From: Anaerolineaceae bacterium UBA4799 | GTDB taxonomy: Bacteria > Chloroflexota > Anaerolineae > Anaerolineales > Anaerolineaceae | Length of the DNA: 34,374 nt | Assembly (NCBI GenBank): GCA_002402725.1 | Contig: DHGL01000017.1 | Location: 14,611-48,984, forward strand | Direction: 5' to 3' | In this document: positions 1 to 7,755 of the stretch, piece by piece | Numbering within the stretch: position 1 is the stretch's first letter | Layout of the letters: the number at the start of each line of letters is the position of its first letter | Program-made: the position numbers and the translations under genes | The notes under the pieces: generated by a model | What the model saw: the letters and a program-made list of their open reading frames with translations, nothing else | What the model was told of the DNA's origin: nothing | Databases searched by the model: none

Positions 1-1
1 T

Positions 2-1054
2 ACCGGGTTAGACGTGGTGATTATTACAGACCACAATGTGCTGGTGAAAGGGCTGGAGAGGTATTTTGTACGTGACGGAAAACGCGTGCTATTGCTCTCC
101 GGTGAAGAAGTCCACGACCAGAATCGAATGCCTCAGAAAAATCATCTGTTGGTATTAGGTTGCCGGCACGAGATGGCGCAGCACGCATATGACCCGCAGC
201 GCCTGATTAACCAGGTAAGACGTGATGGTGGTTTATCCTTCATTGCCCATCCATACGAATTCGACCTGCCTTTATTTAATGAAACGGATATCACATGGGA
301 ATCCTGGGAAGTCGATGGCTTTACCGGAATGGAATTATGGAATGGTTTTAGTGAACTTAAAACCGTGGCACGTAGTTTACCGCGCGTGATATTACATGCC
401 TTCGCGCCTGAACTTATTCCGCATCAACCTCAGCCCCAGGCGCTCGCCAGGTGGGATGAACTCCTTGCCGCCGGAAAAAAAGTGGTGGCTGTGGCTGGCT
501 CCGACTCCCACGCGCTAAATTACCAATACAAGTTCATAAGAAAGGAAATTTTCCCTTATCGCTATCACTTTTCATCGATTAACAATCATCTCCTTCTCCC
601 CTCACCTTTGAGCGGCGATTTGAAACAGGATAAACATGCCATCTACCAGGCGCTCAGAAAAGGTGCCAGCTACATATGCCTGGATCGGGCTGCCCAGCCG
701 CAGGGTTTCACCTTTACCGCTGAAAACGGAGAAACAAAGGTAAGCATGGGAGACGAGCTTTTCCTTGACCCGGGTGCAACCATGCGGGTTAATCTACCGC
801 GTAAAGCCCTACTGCGGTTGATTTGTAATGGTGAGCTGCTCGTGGAGGAAGAAAACCATAACCTCCTCGTGAAAACCATAGATACCCCGGGGGCTTACCG
901 TGTCGAAGCTTACCTGAACCATTTAGGGGCGACACGCGGTTGGATCTTCAGCAATCCAATCTACGTGTTGAAAAAACCGAAACTTTATGAGGTCTCAGTT
1001 TCAAGTGGCATTGGTAACTCTACTGAATCACCACTCTCTCCGGTCAAGCAATAG
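2..1054 (+). CDS. PHP-domain metallohydrolase, CehA/McbA-like (5' end outside window)
   Basis: The reading frame is open to the left edge, so the N-terminus and first PHP metal motif are missing. The visible part begins inside the second motif (GLDVVIITDHN). Other probable metal ligands follow: SGEEVHD, FIAHPYEF and near residue 160 AVAGSDSH. PHP proteins are metal-dependent phosphoesterases, often with two or three metal ions. After about residue 225 the chain becomes a beta-rich segment ending in GAYRVEAYL and WIFSNPIYV, which resembles the C-terminal sandwich of CehA/McbA-family hydrolases. The substrate cannot be told. A GTG at 14 could be called as a start, but it lies inside the conserved motif and is unlikely to be the true one. 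The fhaA-like gene follows after 40 bases with its own promoter-like sequence. Confidence 0.85.
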   Translation, partial: TGLDVVIITDHNVLVKGLERYFVRDGKRVLLLSGEEVHDQNRMPQKNHLLVLGCRHEMAQHAYDPQRLINQVRRDGGLSFIAHPYEFDLPLFNETDITWESWEVDGFTGMELWNGFSELKTVARSLPRVILHAFAPELIPHQPQPQALARWDELLAAGKKVVAVAGSDSHALNYQYKFIRKEIFPYRYHFSSINNHLLLPSPLSGDLKQDKHAIYQALRKGASYICLDRAAQPQGFTFTAENGETKVSMGDELFLDPGATMRVNLPRKALLRLICNGELLVEEENHNLLVKTIDTPGAYRVEAYLNHLGATRGWIFSNPIYVLKKPKLYEVSVSSGIGNSTESPLSPVKQ

Positions 1055-1057
1055 CGG

Positions 1058-1086
1058 TGGATAAACTCGGCTGTCCTGGTTATAAT
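1058..1086 (+). promoter_or_regulatory. Candidate promoter of the fhaA-like gene, leaderless arrangement
   Basis: A perfect -10 hexamer TATAAT lies at 1081-1086, with a weak -35 (TGGATA, 1058-1063) exactly 17 bases upstream. Only 8 bases separate the -10 from the ATG at 1095, and no Shine-Dalgarno sequence precedes that ATG. If used, the transcript would begin at or within a few bases of the start codon. The -35 matches consensus at four of six positions, so confidence is moderate. Confidence 0.45.
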
Positions 1087-1094
1087 CAATATCA

Positions 1095-1877
1095 ATGAGT
1101 CAACTGGACAAGATCGAAAAACGTATTCGCGATGTATTCGAGAGCGGTCCCTCAATTCTGTCCTCGATGGGAACCGATGAACGGCTTTTAAAGCACTTCA
1201 GTGAAGCCATTCACGAACTTTTCATACACGAATCCCCGCGGGAGTACTTAAGGCCTGGTGTGCGTATTCTGTTAAACCCCCAAACTGCTTCCCGATGGCA
1301 ATCTCAAATTGGCTGGGAGAGCAAACTTGCGGACCTGCTCACATCTTCAGCGGTTGAATTCGGTTTTAGTTTTCACACCAGCCCGGAGATCAACCTCATA
1401 CCCGACCAGGGTATCGATGATGAAGAAATCAGGATTGCGTTGAGCGACCAACCCCTGATAGAGAGCGGAGAAACCGGGGTCCTTTCAATGGGTATAGCCA
1501 CTGGTTACACCAAACCTGCGAGGAAAAACCCCACGCTCATTTTACAAGGAAGCAGGACCATCAAGTTAACCCAAGCGGTGATCAATATCGGCAGGAAAAG
1601 CAGCAACCAGATCGTCATTAATGACCTGCGCGTCTCTCGTATGCACGCCCAGTTGCGTAGAGTCAAAGAAGATTACATGATTTTTGATGTTGGGTCAACA
1701 GGCGGCACGTTCATAAATTCAAACCGCATAGACAGTCACACGCTTCGTCCCGGCGATGTAATTTCTCTTTCAGGTTTCACAATGATATATACTTTCGACC
1801 AGAGCCCTGTCGAGGAAACCCAAAGGGGTATTACCTCTGAGATTAAGAATGCGGAAGAGAAGAAGGAGGAAGATTAA
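1095..1877 (+). CDS. FhaA-like protein: N-terminal FhaA-type domain and C-terminal FHA domain
   Basis: This 260-residue soluble protein has an N-terminal region (about 1-125) resembling the DUF3662/FhaA N-terminal domain and a C-terminal FHA domain (about 147-240). FHA domains bind phosphothreonine peptides. Conserved FHA residues visible are G166-R167, S181-R-x-H184 and S201-T-G-G-T; the usual asparagine of the last motif is glycine at 203. In actinobacteria FhaA controls wall-synthesis regulators. The same order (fhaA, fhaB, then a SEDS gene) appears here, which supports a wall-growth role by context. The stop TAA shares one base with the next ATG (TAATG), implying translational coupling. 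No kinase is encoded in the window. Confidence 0.85.
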   Translation: MSQLDKIEKRIRDVFESGPSILSSMGTDERLLKHFSEAIHELFIHESPREYLRPGVRILLNPQTASRWQSQIGWESKLADLLTSSAVEFGFSFHTSPEINLIPDQGIDDEEIRIALSDQPLIESGETGVLSMGIATGYTKPARKNPTLILQGSRTIKLTQAVINIGRKSSNQIVINDLRVSRMHAQLRRVKEDYMIFDVGSTGGTFINSNRIDSHTLRPGDVISLSGFTMIYTFDQSPVEETQRGITSEIKNAEEKKEED

Positions 1878-2308
1878 TGCTGGCAGTTCTGATACTCGCA
1901 CTGCGCGTGTTCTTGCTCCTCGCACTACTCTCCTTCCTGGGTTGGGCTGTCTACACACTTTGGCGGGAATTAAAATTCCAAAGTGAAAGCCTGGCGGTTC
2001 AAAAAATCCCCTGGATTTCAGTGTTTAGCGACCTGGAAGCCACCGATCAGAAACAGATATATACCAAACCCGAACTAAGGATTGGCCGCGATCCTTCGTG
2101 TGAGATCTGCCTTAATAATGAAACGGTATCTAATCAACATGCCCGGCTATCCTATCGTAACAAGCAATGGTGGATAGAGGACCTGTTATCCACAAACGGC
2201 ACTTTTTTAAATGATGAACGCGTAGAAACGCCTACCATTCTGATAAATGAAGACGAGATAAGGGTCGGGAAAGTATTGCTGATTGTCGAAATTCAACCTC
2301 TCGTATGA
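1877..2308 (+). CDS. FhaB-like membrane-anchored FHA protein
   Basis: This 143-residue protein has one N-terminal membrane helix (about 2-26) followed by a cytoplasmic FHA domain (about 60-140). The phosphothreonine-binding residues are all present: G70-R71, S85-N-Q-H88 and S105-T-N-G-T109. The architecture matches actinobacterial FhaB/FipA, which sits next to the SEDS gene and helps localise the division or elongation machinery. It overlaps the fhaA-like stop by one base and is followed at once by mtnP, whose Shine-Dalgarno begins just after this gene's stop. The phosphorylated partner is unknown. Confidence 0.85.
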   Translation: MLAVLILALRVFLLLALLSFLGWAVYTLWRELKFQSESLAVQKIPWISVFSDLEATDQKQIYTKPELRIGRDPSCEICLNNETVSNQHARLSYRNKQWWIEDLLSTNGTFLNDERVETPTILINEDEIRVGKVLLIVEIQPLV

Positions 2309-2324
2309 TATAGAAGGAGCCATG

Positions 2325-3191
2325 ATGAATGCGAAACCTGTTCTGGCTGTAATTGGTGGATCTGGACTTTATGATTTTCCAAGTCTTGAAGATACCCAAC
2401 GGATAAACCCCTCCACACCCTTTGGTTACCCCAGCGCTCCGATCGTTTTGGGAAATCTGCATGGCAAGCCGGTGGCTTTCCTTGCACGGCACGGGAACGG
2501 TCACACCATCTCACCTTCGCAGGTTAACTACCGCGCCAATATTTTTGCCTTGAAGATGCTTGGCGTTAATCGCATTATCGGGGTAAGCGCCTGTGGCTCA
2601 CTACGTGAAGATTTCGCTCCGGGAAACATCGTTATCCCCGACCAGCTATTTGATCATACTCATAAACGCGCGCGTTCCTTTTTTGACGAAGGACTCGTGG
2701 TACACATCAGCAGCGCGAATCCATTCTGCCCTGAACTCTCCACTTTGTTGCACCAGGCGGTCTCCGCTACCGATTGCCAGGTCCACAAGGGCGGAACGAT
2801 GATCACAATTGAAGGACCGCGTTTCTCTACGAAAGCAGAATCCAATGTTTACCGCTCCTGGGGGTTATCCCTCATCGGCATGACCACTTCACCGGAAGCA
2901 TTTCTTGCCCGCGAAGCGGAAATTTGTTATTCAGTGATGGCCCATGTAACTGATTATGACGTATGGCACATGACTGAAGAAGCCGTCAGTGTTGAGATGG
3001 TGGTTAAAACACTCATACGCAACACAGATGTCGCCCAACGCAGCATTTCAACGCTTGTCTCAATGCTGCCTGAAGCCTCAAATTGCAGTTGTCCGCGCGC
3101 CCTCGAAAACGCGATCATCACTAACCGCTCCTCGATTTCTTCATCTACCATTGAAAAGCTTGACCTGCTGATTGGCAAGTACCTTCAGTGA
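2325..3191 (+). CDS. mtnP: S-methyl-5'-thioadenosine phosphorylase
   Basis: Family 2 nucleoside phosphorylase that converts methylthioadenosine and phosphate to adenine and methylthioribose-1-phosphate in methionine salvage. Seen in the sequence: IGGSGLYD near the N-terminus, ARHGNGH, VSACGSL, EGPRFSTKAES, GMTTSPEA and the adenine-site VTDYDVW, whose aspartates favour adenine-specific MTAP over the guanine/hypoxanthine enzyme. The frame opens at a TTG at 2283 inside fhaB, but AGAAGGAGC at 2312-2320 points to ATG 2322 or 2325; 2325 has the better spacing. The stop overlaps the next gene by 4 bases (GTGA). Its place between fhaB-like and SEDS genes has no obvious functional link. Confidence 0.92.
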   Translation: MNAKPVLAVIGGSGLYDFPSLEDTQRINPSTPFGYPSAPIVLGNLHGKPVAFLARHGNGHTISPSQVNYRANIFALKMLGVNRIIGVSACGSLREDFAPGNIVIPDQLFDHTHKRARSFFDEGLVVHISSANPFCPELSTLLHQAVSATDCQVHKGGTMITIEGPRFSTKAESNVYRSWGLSLIGMTTSPEAFLAREAEICYSVMAHVTDYDVWHMTEEAVSVEMVVKTLIRNTDVAQRSISTLVSMLPEASNCSCPRALENAIITNRSSISSSTIEKLDLLIGKYLQ

Positions 3192-5821
3192 AACTGATTA
3201 ATTCTGGTAACCGTCCATCGCCAAGTCACATCCAGGTCAGGCTTATGTGGCTGGTGCTACTTTTTATGCTTCTTAATAGCCTGGTGTTAACCTTTGCCCC
3301 CGCTGTCAGACTGCATTCCTGGCAGGCGGAGTTGCGCTGGCAGCATTGGATCGGGTTTTTCACCTGGCTGACGGGATACTTGGTCCTCTACCGGCAAATG
3401 AATAAATCCCTACCTGAGCGTGATCCTTACCTGCTCCCCATCATCGCTCTGCTTAATGGCTGGGGTCTGCTGATGGTCTACCGCTTATCCACAAGCTTCG
3501 GTATCCGGCAAACAATGTGGACAGCGCTCTCCATCATCGGCATCTTAGCTGCACTTAAATATAAGAACCTTCTCCCCACCCTGAGGCGTTACAAATACGT
3601 TTGGCTCATCAGTGGCCTGCTGCTCACATTGCTTACTTTTGTGATTGGTACTTACCCCGGAGGGGATGGTCCTGGCTTATGGTTGAACCTGGGAAGCGTC
3701 TACATTCAGCCTTCAGAAATTTTGAAGCTTCTCTTGATTGTCTACCTGTCGGCTTATCTTGCTGATACATTGCAGGCACGCCTGCGTTTGGCGCAATTAC
3801 TGACCCCCACCTTGATTCTCATCGCCGTAGCGGTGCTGATCTTGATTGCACAGCGTGACCTGGGAACCGCCACCCTTTTCATCATTCTCTACACGATTGT
3901 GGTATACCTTGCTTCCGGTAAACGCCGCGTCCTTCTCATCAGCTTTATCATCCTGACCCTTGCTCTCATCGCGGGTTTTCTCATTTTTGATGTGATTCAG
4001 TTACGCGTTGAAGCCTGGCTTAACCCCTGGCACGATGCCCGGGATCGCTCGTACCAGATCATACAATCACTGATTGCAGTGGCCAACGGAGGTATCCTTG
4101 GCCGCGGTCTCGGCCTGGGCAGCCCGGGCGTTATCCCTGTGGCGCATTCCGATTTCATTTTTCCTGCCATACTGGAGGAGTTCGGCATCGCTAGTGGAAT
4201 CGCACTGGTGATGATTCTTGCCCTTTTCACAGTTCGTGGTTTAACCATCGCGTTGCGAGCGCCTAACCAGTTCCAACGCTTCCTGGCTGCCGGGCTTACG
4301 GCCTTCATTGCCACACAATCCATTCTTATCATGGGAGGAACCGTCCGCCTGCTGCCCCTTACGGGGGTCACCCTGCCATTCATTTCATATGGCGGTACTT
4401 CCCTGGTTGTATCCATGGCATCCGGACTTTTATTGATGATCATTAGCAACCAGCCTAAAGACCAGGCGGCACCTATTGAAAACACCCGTCCGTACATGTT
4501 GGTGGGAGGGGTTTTCCTGGTTTGCTTTGCGGCAATTGCGATGCTTGGTACATACTGGGGATTTATCCGCGCTGAATCGCTGCTGGCACGCGGAGATAAC
4601 CCTCGTCGAGCGATTTCGGACATGTACGTGTACCGCGGCATCATTTTCGATCGCAATAACAACCCGCTCACGGCAAATACCGGGGCAGCCGGAGCCTATA
4701 GACGGGAATCACTCTACCCGCCATTGAGTGCTGTGATTGGTTATAGCGATCCGAATTATGGACAAACGGGAATTGAATATAGAATGGATGATTACCTGCG
4801 GGGTATTGCCACAAATTCAAGCTTTCATGTGCAATCGCTGCGATTGCTCTATGGGCAGGATCCCGAAGGATTTGACCTCAGACTGAGCCTGGATCTGCCT
4901 TTGCAGCAAATTTCAGATCAGGCACTGGCGCCTTATACCGGTGCAGTTGTACTTCTAAACGCCGATAGTGGTGAGATAGTGGTTATGTCGACCTCACCAA
5001 CTTTTAATGCCAACGAACTGGAAGAGAATTGGCAAACCTGGATGGAAGATGAAAACGCTCCTCTGCTTAACCGGGCTACCCAGGCACTTTACCCGCCCGG
5101 AGGAGTTACAGCGGGGATTCTTCTGGCGCGTTTTCTCTCAGAATACACCCCCTCTTCGACCGTACCTGATTATCCCTGGACCACTAAAATCGGGAATGAA
5201 TATTTTTGCGCCATCCAACCAGCAACCAATCCCAGTTGGGGTGAACTGCTCTCCTCCGGTTGTGTGAAGGCGCTCAGTACCCTCAGCCGTTCGTCTCTCC
5301 TCACCGATACGCTCGGATTATTCAAAGAAGCAGGTTTATACCAGGAATTGGACCTCCCGCTCGAAGCAAGCATACCCGTCCTGCCTGAATCGGTTGCAGC
5401 GTATTCTGACCTCTATTCCGGCAGCGCCGGGATCCTGGTTTCACCAGTCCAGGTGGCAGTTGCTGTGGCTACCCTTTCGAACGGCGGCAGGGTCATAACC
5501 CCTCAAATTGCCACCGCGTATTCACAAGACCAGACGGAATGGAGCCTGTTCGAACAAGGCGTAGAGCCGCCAAAGCTCTCGGATTTTGAACCTGAACTGG
5601 CGGCAACTATGCTCGCTTCGGGTGATTATCCCGGTTGGGAGGTTACTGCTTGTGCCGCGTATGAGAACGCTTCCATTTCCTGGTATGCCGCTGGCACACC
5701 CTCTGACTGGTTTGGTGCGCCATTAACCATTGTTGTTGCGCTTGAAAATACAGATGCAGCAATTGCCAGGGAAATCGGTAGAGAAGTCTTTCTCGCCGCT
5801 ACAGCCTCCCTATCTGAATAG
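3188..5821 (+). CDS. SEDS (FtsW/RodA) polymerase fused to a degenerate class B PBP domain
   Basis: An 877-residue fusion. Residues about 15-425 form a multi-pass SEDS glycosyltransferase, the family that polymerises glycan strands from lipid II. The conserved catalytic aspartate is present (D322 in AHSDFIF), followed by EEFG and PFISYGG. A further helix (about 438-462) anchors an extracytoplasmic PBP-like half with the pedestal signature RGIIFDRNNNPL. The transpeptidase motifs are lost: the SxxK site reads GVTA (G639 for Ser, A642 for Lys), the SxN region reads SGC (690-692), and KTG reads AAG (A834 for Lys). The glycosyltransferase is therefore predicted active and the transpeptidase dead. 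The GTG start overlaps the mtnP stop. The fusion matches the adjacent rodA-pbpA order of actinobacteria. Division (FtsW) versus elongation (RodA) role is undecided. Confidence 0.9.
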   Translation: MKLINSGNRPSPSHIQVRLMWLVLLFMLLNSLVLTFAPAVRLHSWQAELRWQHWIGFFTWLTGYLVLYRQMNKSLPERDPYLLPIIALLNGWGLLMVYRLSTSFGIRQTMWTALSIIGILAALKYKNLLPTLRRYKYVWLISGLLLTLLTFVIGTYPGGDGPGLWLNLGSVYIQPSEILKLLLIVYLSAYLADTLQARLRLAQLLTPTLILIAVAVLILIAQRDLGTATLFIILYTIVVYLASGKRRVLLISFIILTLALIAGFLIFDVIQLRVEAWLNPWHDARDRSYQIIQSLIAVANGGILGRGLGLGSPGVIPVAHSDFIFPAILEEFGIASGIALVMILALFTVRGLTIALRAPNQFQRFLAAGLTAFIATQSILIMGGTVRLLPLTGVTLPFISYGGTSLVVSMASGLLLMIISNQPKDQAAPIENTRPYMLVGGVFLVCFAAIAMLGTYWGFIRAESLLARGDNPRRAISDMYVYRGIIFDRNNNPLTANTGAAGAYRRESLYPPLSAVIGYSDPNYGQTGIEYRMDDYLRGIATNSSFHVQSLRLLYGQDPEGFDLRLSLDLPLQQISDQALAPYTGAVVLLNADSGEIVVMSTSPTFNANELEENWQTWMEDENAPLLNRATQALYPPGGVTAGILLARFLSEYTPSSTVPDYPWTTKIGNEYFCAIQPATNPSWGELLSSGCVKALSTLSRSSLLTDTLGLFKEAGLYQELDLPLEASIPVLPESVAAYSDLYSGSAGILVSPVQVAVAVATLSNGGRVITPQIATAYSQDQTEWSLFEQGVEPPKLSDFEPELAATMLASGDYPGWEVTACAAYENASISWYAAGTPSDWFGAPLTIVVALENTDAAIAREIGREVFLAATASLSE

Positions 5822-5849
5822 AAAAGGCTGGTGGGTTGTCTGCCAGCCT
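5821..5849 (-). terminator. Rho-independent terminator of tyrS
   Basis: Read on the minus strand, a 7-bp stem (AGGCTGG pairing with CCAGCCT, arms 5843-5849 and 5825-5831) is followed by TTTTC. It lies just past the tyrS stop and reaches the stop codon of the convergent SEDS-PBP gene. On the plus strand the hairpin has no T-run, so it looks like a one-way terminator. Confidence 0.55.
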
Positions 5850-5868
5850 CGCATGGACGCTTTGACTT

Positions 5869-7083
5869 CTAAAATATTATCCGTATGAAATGACGCTTGC
5901 CTACCTGTAACACGCCCTCATTTGTGAGTCTGGCGGTAGGGTCATCGATCACCAACCCATCAAAACGCACCCCTTTTTGCTCGAGCAGGCGCCTGGCTTC
6001 GCTTTTACTTTGCGTCAGGTTGGTTTGTAACAATATTTCCAGTATCGTATTCGAAGGAGCAACTTTGAATACCGGCAACTCCTCTGGAACACTGCCCTTT
6101 TGAAAAGTATCCACAAACCACTTTTCAGCTTTTTGGGCTTCGTCTACTCCATAAAATGCAGTGGTGATCTCTTTCGCCAGCCGCATCTTGGCATCCCGAG
6201 GATGTATGCTGCCAGTCCGAACGCCTTCTTCTATCCTCTCAATTTCAGGCGGGGTTAACGGCGTCACCAACTTGTAGTACACCGGCATGGCCTTATCGGG
6301 TATGCTCATTACCTTACCATACATGTCCCCTGCGTTCGTGTTGATGGGCACATGATTCCCCAGAGACTTGCTCATCTTAACCTCACCATCCGTCCCAGGC
6401 AGGATGCCGAGAATAATAGCGATGTTCGGTTGGGCACCCAAGAATTCCATGATTTTCCGGGCTGCGGTCATGATATTGAAAAGCTGGTCAGTCCCCCCCA
6501 CCTGAACATCCGCCTTGAGCATATAAGCATCGTATCCTTGCATCAAGGAATAGAAAGTCTCGTGCAGGTAAACCGGGTCGCCTTTTTCCCAACGCAGCTT
6601 GAAGTTTTCACGGGTCAAGAATTGCTGCAGCGTGAAGTTGGACGCCAGACGGATTAAATCCGCGAAACTCAGATCAGAGAGCCATTCCGCGTTATAGCGG
6701 ATGTGGGTTTTCCCCTCTTCCATGATGCGAAAAGCCTGTTCGGCGTAGGTTCGGGCATTCGCCGAGACCTCTTCAGGTGTAAGCTGGGGGCGTAATTTGT
6801 CCTTGTCCGACGGGTCTCCAATAAGTGATGTGTAGTTCCCGATAACAAATGTGACATCATGCCCCAGTTCTTGGAACTGGCGCATTTTTCGCATCGGTAC
6901 GGTGTGCCCGAGATGTAAATCGGCTTTTGTGGGGTCAAAGCCGCAATAAACGCGCAGCACTCTTCCTTCCTTCTGGCAGGTATGCAGCCGGTTTCGCAGC
7001 TCATCCGCCATTTTTTGCTTCAATGTGTCGTCGCCATATTCAGTGCCCTGCATCAAATACTCGACCTGTTCATTGATGTTCAT
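5869..7083 (-). CDS. tyrS: Tyrosyl-tRNA synthetase
   Basis: Class I aminoacyl-tRNA synthetase charging tRNA-Tyr. The 404-residue length and YCGFDPTKADLHLGH segment fit the TyrZ-like branch. The HIGH motif is HLGH at 57-60 and KMSKS is at 236-240. The tyrosine-site segment GGTDQLFN is intact, and an S4 RNA-binding domain occupies about 340-404. The ATG is preceded by AAAGGAGG at good spacing. It is transcribed alone, diverging from the HNH gene, and ends at a hairpin with a T-run. No T-box is seen in its short leader. Confidence 0.97.
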   Translation of the reverse strand: MNINEQVEYLMQGTEYGDDTLKQKMADELRNRLHTCQKEGRVLRVYCGFDPTKADLHLGHTVPMRKMRQFQELGHDVTFVIGNYTSLIGDPSDKDKLRPQLTPEEVSANARTYAEQAFRIMEEGKTHIRYNAEWLSDLSFADLIRLASNFTLQQFLTRENFKLRWEKGDPVYLHETFYSLMQGYDAYMLKADVQVGGTDQLFNIMTAARKIMEFLGAQPNIAIILGILPGTDGEVKMSKSLGNHVPINTNAGDMYGKVMSIPDKAMPVYYKLVTPLTPPEIERIEEGVRTGSIHPRDAKMRLAKEITTAFYGVDEAQKAEKWFVDTFQKGSVPEELPVFKVAPSNTILEILLQTNLTQSKSEARRLLEQKGVRFDGLVIDDPTARLTNEGVLQVGKRHFIRIIF

Positions 7084-7115
7084 CGCGGCCTCCTTTTTAA
7101 GATTTAGAATGGCTA

Positions 7116-7143
7116 ATTATACCAGCAGCAAAAGAACCTCCAA
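7116..7143 (-). promoter_or_regulatory. Promoter of tyrS
   Basis: On the minus strand a TATAAT (7116-7121) is preceded by TGG, giving an extended -10 (TGnTATAAT). A -35-like TTGGAG (7138-7143) lies 16 bases upstream. The predicted transcript starts about 30 bases before the tyrS ATG, leaving room for the AAGGAGG ribosome binding site. Confidence 0.6.
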
Positions 7144-7226
7144 CAATTTCCGCATATTTTCGAAATGACTTGAAATATATCGTGGAATGAACGGCCACGC
7201 GATTTGTATTCGTCCAATTTTCATCG

Positions 7227-7235
7227 TGCTATAAT
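7227..7235 (+). promoter_or_regulatory. Extended -10 promoter of the HNH gene
   Basis: TGCTATAAT at 7227-7235 is a perfect extended -10. The nearest -35-like hexamer, TTGTAT at 7204-7209, is 20 bases away, which is long, so the TG extension probably does the work. The ATG is only 15 bases past the -10 and no Shine-Dalgarno is present, so the leader would be very short. Confidence 0.55.
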
Positions 7236-7250
7236 ACTTTTTATTATCTT

Positions 7251-7754
7251 ATGGAAAAGCCTGTCCTGGTTCTGAACTCCAACTTCCAGCCGATCAACGT
7301 GTGTGATCATCAACGCGCAGTCGGTCTGATGCTCACCGACAAAGCCACCCTCATTCTAAACGGTCGTGGATGGATACACACCACTCAGAAAGCTTTCCCA
7401 ATCCCCTCTGTGATACGCTTGTCCCGCATGGTCCACCCGCCCCGACCAAATGTAACCCTCTCGCGGCGTGAAATTTTCAGGCGTGACCACTTCACTTGCC
7501 AGTATTGTGGAAAAACCGCCTCTACTCTCACTGTTGACCATGTGATTCCCAAACACCTCGGTGGCTCACACGAGTGGACCAATCTGGTTACCGCCTGCTC
7601 CTTCTGTAATCATCAGAAAGGCGACCGTGCCCTTTCAGAAACAGGCATGTCGCTTTTGAAACTACCCAAGGAACCACCGCAATCCGCGCAGTATATTTTT
7701 GCGCGTTACCTGCCCGATAATGTTGAATGGAATGAATTCCTGGAAGGCTGGTAA
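7251..7754 (+). CDS. HNH endonuclease family protein
   Basis: A 167-residue protein with a conserved N-terminal region (VLVLNSNFQPINVCDHQRAV) and an HNH fold at about 78-130. Two zinc-type pairs, CQYCG and CSFCN, bracket the active-site motif VDHVIPKHLGG and a following asparagine in WTNL. This small stand-alone HNH family is widespread in cyanobacteria, actinobacteria and Chloroflexota; its biological role is not established as far as I know. No restriction, phage or toxin partner is adjacent, which argues for a housekeeping role. It has its own extended -10 promoter and converges on the RNase Z-like gene with one base between the stop codons. Confidence 0.88.
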   Translation: MEKPVLVLNSNFQPINVCDHQRAVGLMLTDKATLILNGRGWIHTTQKAFPIPSVIRLSRMVHPPRPNVTLSRREIFRRDHFTCQYCGKTASTLTVDHVIPKHLGGSHEWTNLVTACSFCNHQKGDRALSETGMSLLKLPKEPPQSAQYIFARYLPDNVEWNEFLEGW

Positions 7755-7755
7755 G

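Noticed and set aside
3997..4671. 224-residue open frame on the minus strand opposite the SEDS gene
   Set aside because: It lies entirely antisense to a strongly conserved coding region, has low-complexity Arg/Pro/Met-rich composition and no recognisable domain. It is a shadow frame.
7251..7754. HNH nuclease as part of a defence or mobile system
   Set aside because: No methylase, integrase, toxin or phage gene is adjacent, the family is widespread as a stand-alone gene, and the neighbours are housekeeping.
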